DNA of 64,000 nt from an uncultured Piscinibacter sp. (GTDB lineage Bacteria; Pseudomonadota; Gammaproteobacteria; Burkholderiales; Burkholderiaceae_C). The stretch is from the NCBI RefSeq assembly GCF_937952055.1, contig NZ_CALFYO010000022.1, forward strand, positions 1 to 64,000. Direction: 5' to 3'. The notes beneath the pieces are model-generated. The model was not told where the DNA came from, did not search any database, and saw only the letters and a list, made by a program, of their open reading frames with translations. A program made the translations under genes and the position numbers. Positions 63,480 through 64,000 of this stretch are shown piece by piece. Within the stretch, counting starts at the first letter, position 1. Every line of letters starts with the position of its first letter.

Positions 63480-63492
63480 ACAATTAGATTGT
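63480..63492. promoter_or_regulatory. OhrR operator palindrome
   Basis: ACAAT-TAG-ATTGT is a 13-base inverted repeat of the TACAATTxAATTGTA type recognised by OhrR proteins, 25 bases ahead of the ohrR start. Oxidation of OhrR would release it and induce the ohrR-ohr pair. Confidence 0.8.
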
Positions 63493-63540
63493 GCGCAACA
63501 TAATAGCCTCCGGCGATGCAGGGGCATCGTCGCAGCGGGC

Positions 63541-64000
63541 TCAGGGCGCCGCGCCCATCTCGTCGATGCGGGTGCTCAGCTCCAGCCAGCGGCCCTCGAG
63601 CCGCTCGATCTCGTCGTTGACCGCCTTCAGCCTCCGGCCGGCGTCGGCCAGTCGCTCGGGCGACAGCGAGGCGTCGGCGAAGCCGGCCTCGAGCTTGTCG
63701 CGCTCGACAAACAGCACGCCGAGCTTGTGGTCGATCAGGGTCAGTTCCTTCTTCAACGGCTTGACCTCGTCGGCGCGCGCCTGTCGCGCCGCGGCAGCGG
63801 CCTTGCGGTCTTCCTTGCGATTGACCGGCGACGCCTCCTCCCGAATCCGGCGCGACTGCTCGGAGGCCGCCTTGGACGCCTCGCGCGACTGCTCGAGCAG
63901 CCAGCGCTGATAGTCGTCGAGATCGCCGTCGAAGGGTTTGAGCTCCCCCGCGGCGACCAGCCAGAACTCGTCGCAGACTTCGCGCAGCAGCGCACGGTCG
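63541..64000 (-). CDS. ABC-F family ATPase, C-terminal part (partial)
   Basis: The gene runs off the window end, so the 5' part is missing. Visible are LLREVCDEFWLVAAGELKPF and DGDLDDYQRWLLEQSREASK, the end of the second nucleotide-binding domain of an ABC-F protein. A charged coiled-coil tail follows (RKEDRKAAAAARQARADEVK; LTLIDHKLGVLFVERDKLEA). This resembles YheS/ABCF4, translation factors that act at the ribosomal E site. The TGA is at 63541-63543. Confidence 0.85.
   Translation of the reverse strand, partial: DRALLREVCDEFWLVAAGELKPFDGDLDDYQRWLLEQSREASKAASEQSRRIREEASPVNRKEDRKAAAAARQARADEVKPLKKELTLIDHKLGVLFVERDKLEAGFADASLSPERLADAGRRLKAVNDEIERLEGRWLELSTRIDEMGAAP

Overview
This window looks like a contiguous chromosomal segment of a high-GC betaproteobacterium, most likely order Burkholderiales in the Rubrivivax/Leptothrix/Methylibium neighbourhood. 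That placement is inferred from the gene orders argD-argF / DUF3579 / rpsT / murJ / hda / pcnB / folK and rpsP-rimM-trmD-rplS-NUDIX-cobD/rsgA-phhB-M48-orn, plus strong GC bias at third codon positions. Nearly all of the window is coding. No gap between called genes exceeds about 265 bases. I see no rRNA, tRNA, CRISPR array, insertion sequence or prophage.

Layout. (1) 1-8809 (+): an amidoligase/transglutaminase cluster. It holds the end of a circularly permuted ATP-grasp protein, an alpha-E protein, a transglutaminase, a transglutaminase-DUF2126 amidoligase, an ATP-grasp::alpha-E fusion and a second transglutaminase. A small unknown gene follows. (2) 13874-9205 (-): argD-argF, then a metallophosphoesterase, a Ser/Thr kinase fused to a universal-stress domain, and a Cys-cluster protein, all overlapping or within a few bases. 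(3) 14076-24853: DUF3579, rpsT, murJ, sirB1, an AI-2E family permease, hda, a HAD phosphatase, pcnB, folK, a DUF486 protein, and the DUF47/PiT phosphate-transport pair. A TM2 protein and a GNAT enzyme lie opposite. (4) 25012-37265: the rpsP-rimM-trmD-rplS translation operon, a NUDIX enzyme, a CobD-like protein, rsgA-phhB, an M48 protease, orn, and mnmH-glnD-map. (5) 37358-45363: purL, an unknown/PF10118 pair, an extra FtsH-type protease and an MmyB-type regulator.

(6) 45407-49792 is the accessory region of most interest. A haem-oxygenase-like diiron enzyme gene overlaps an RpfF-type (DSF synthase) crotonase gene by 4 bases. A membrane hybrid histidine kinase gene converges on the pair, recalling the convergent rpfF/rpfC layout. 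I propose a fatty-acid-signal quorum-sensing module with an unusual oxidase partner.

(7) 49863-57961: a DUF1624 membrane protein, thrH, rlmB-sirtuin, upp, a DUF302-like protein, and a compact dehydrogenase/MFS/split chromate-transporter operon. (8) 58112-64000: a penicillin-acylase family enzyme, a Cdd1-type HhH protein, lexA with two CTG-N10-CAG operators, an asparaginase that starts 10 bases beyond the second operator, ohr-ohrR with a palindromic operator, and the C-terminal end of an ABC-F ATPase.

Gene packing is tight throughout, with many ATGA, GTGA, TTGA or TGATG junctions that imply translational coupling. Several operons begin with a TANAAT-type -10 hexamer, often followed by a GC-rich start such as CGC, CCGC or GCG. 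In some cases this lies only 10-15 bases from the start codon.
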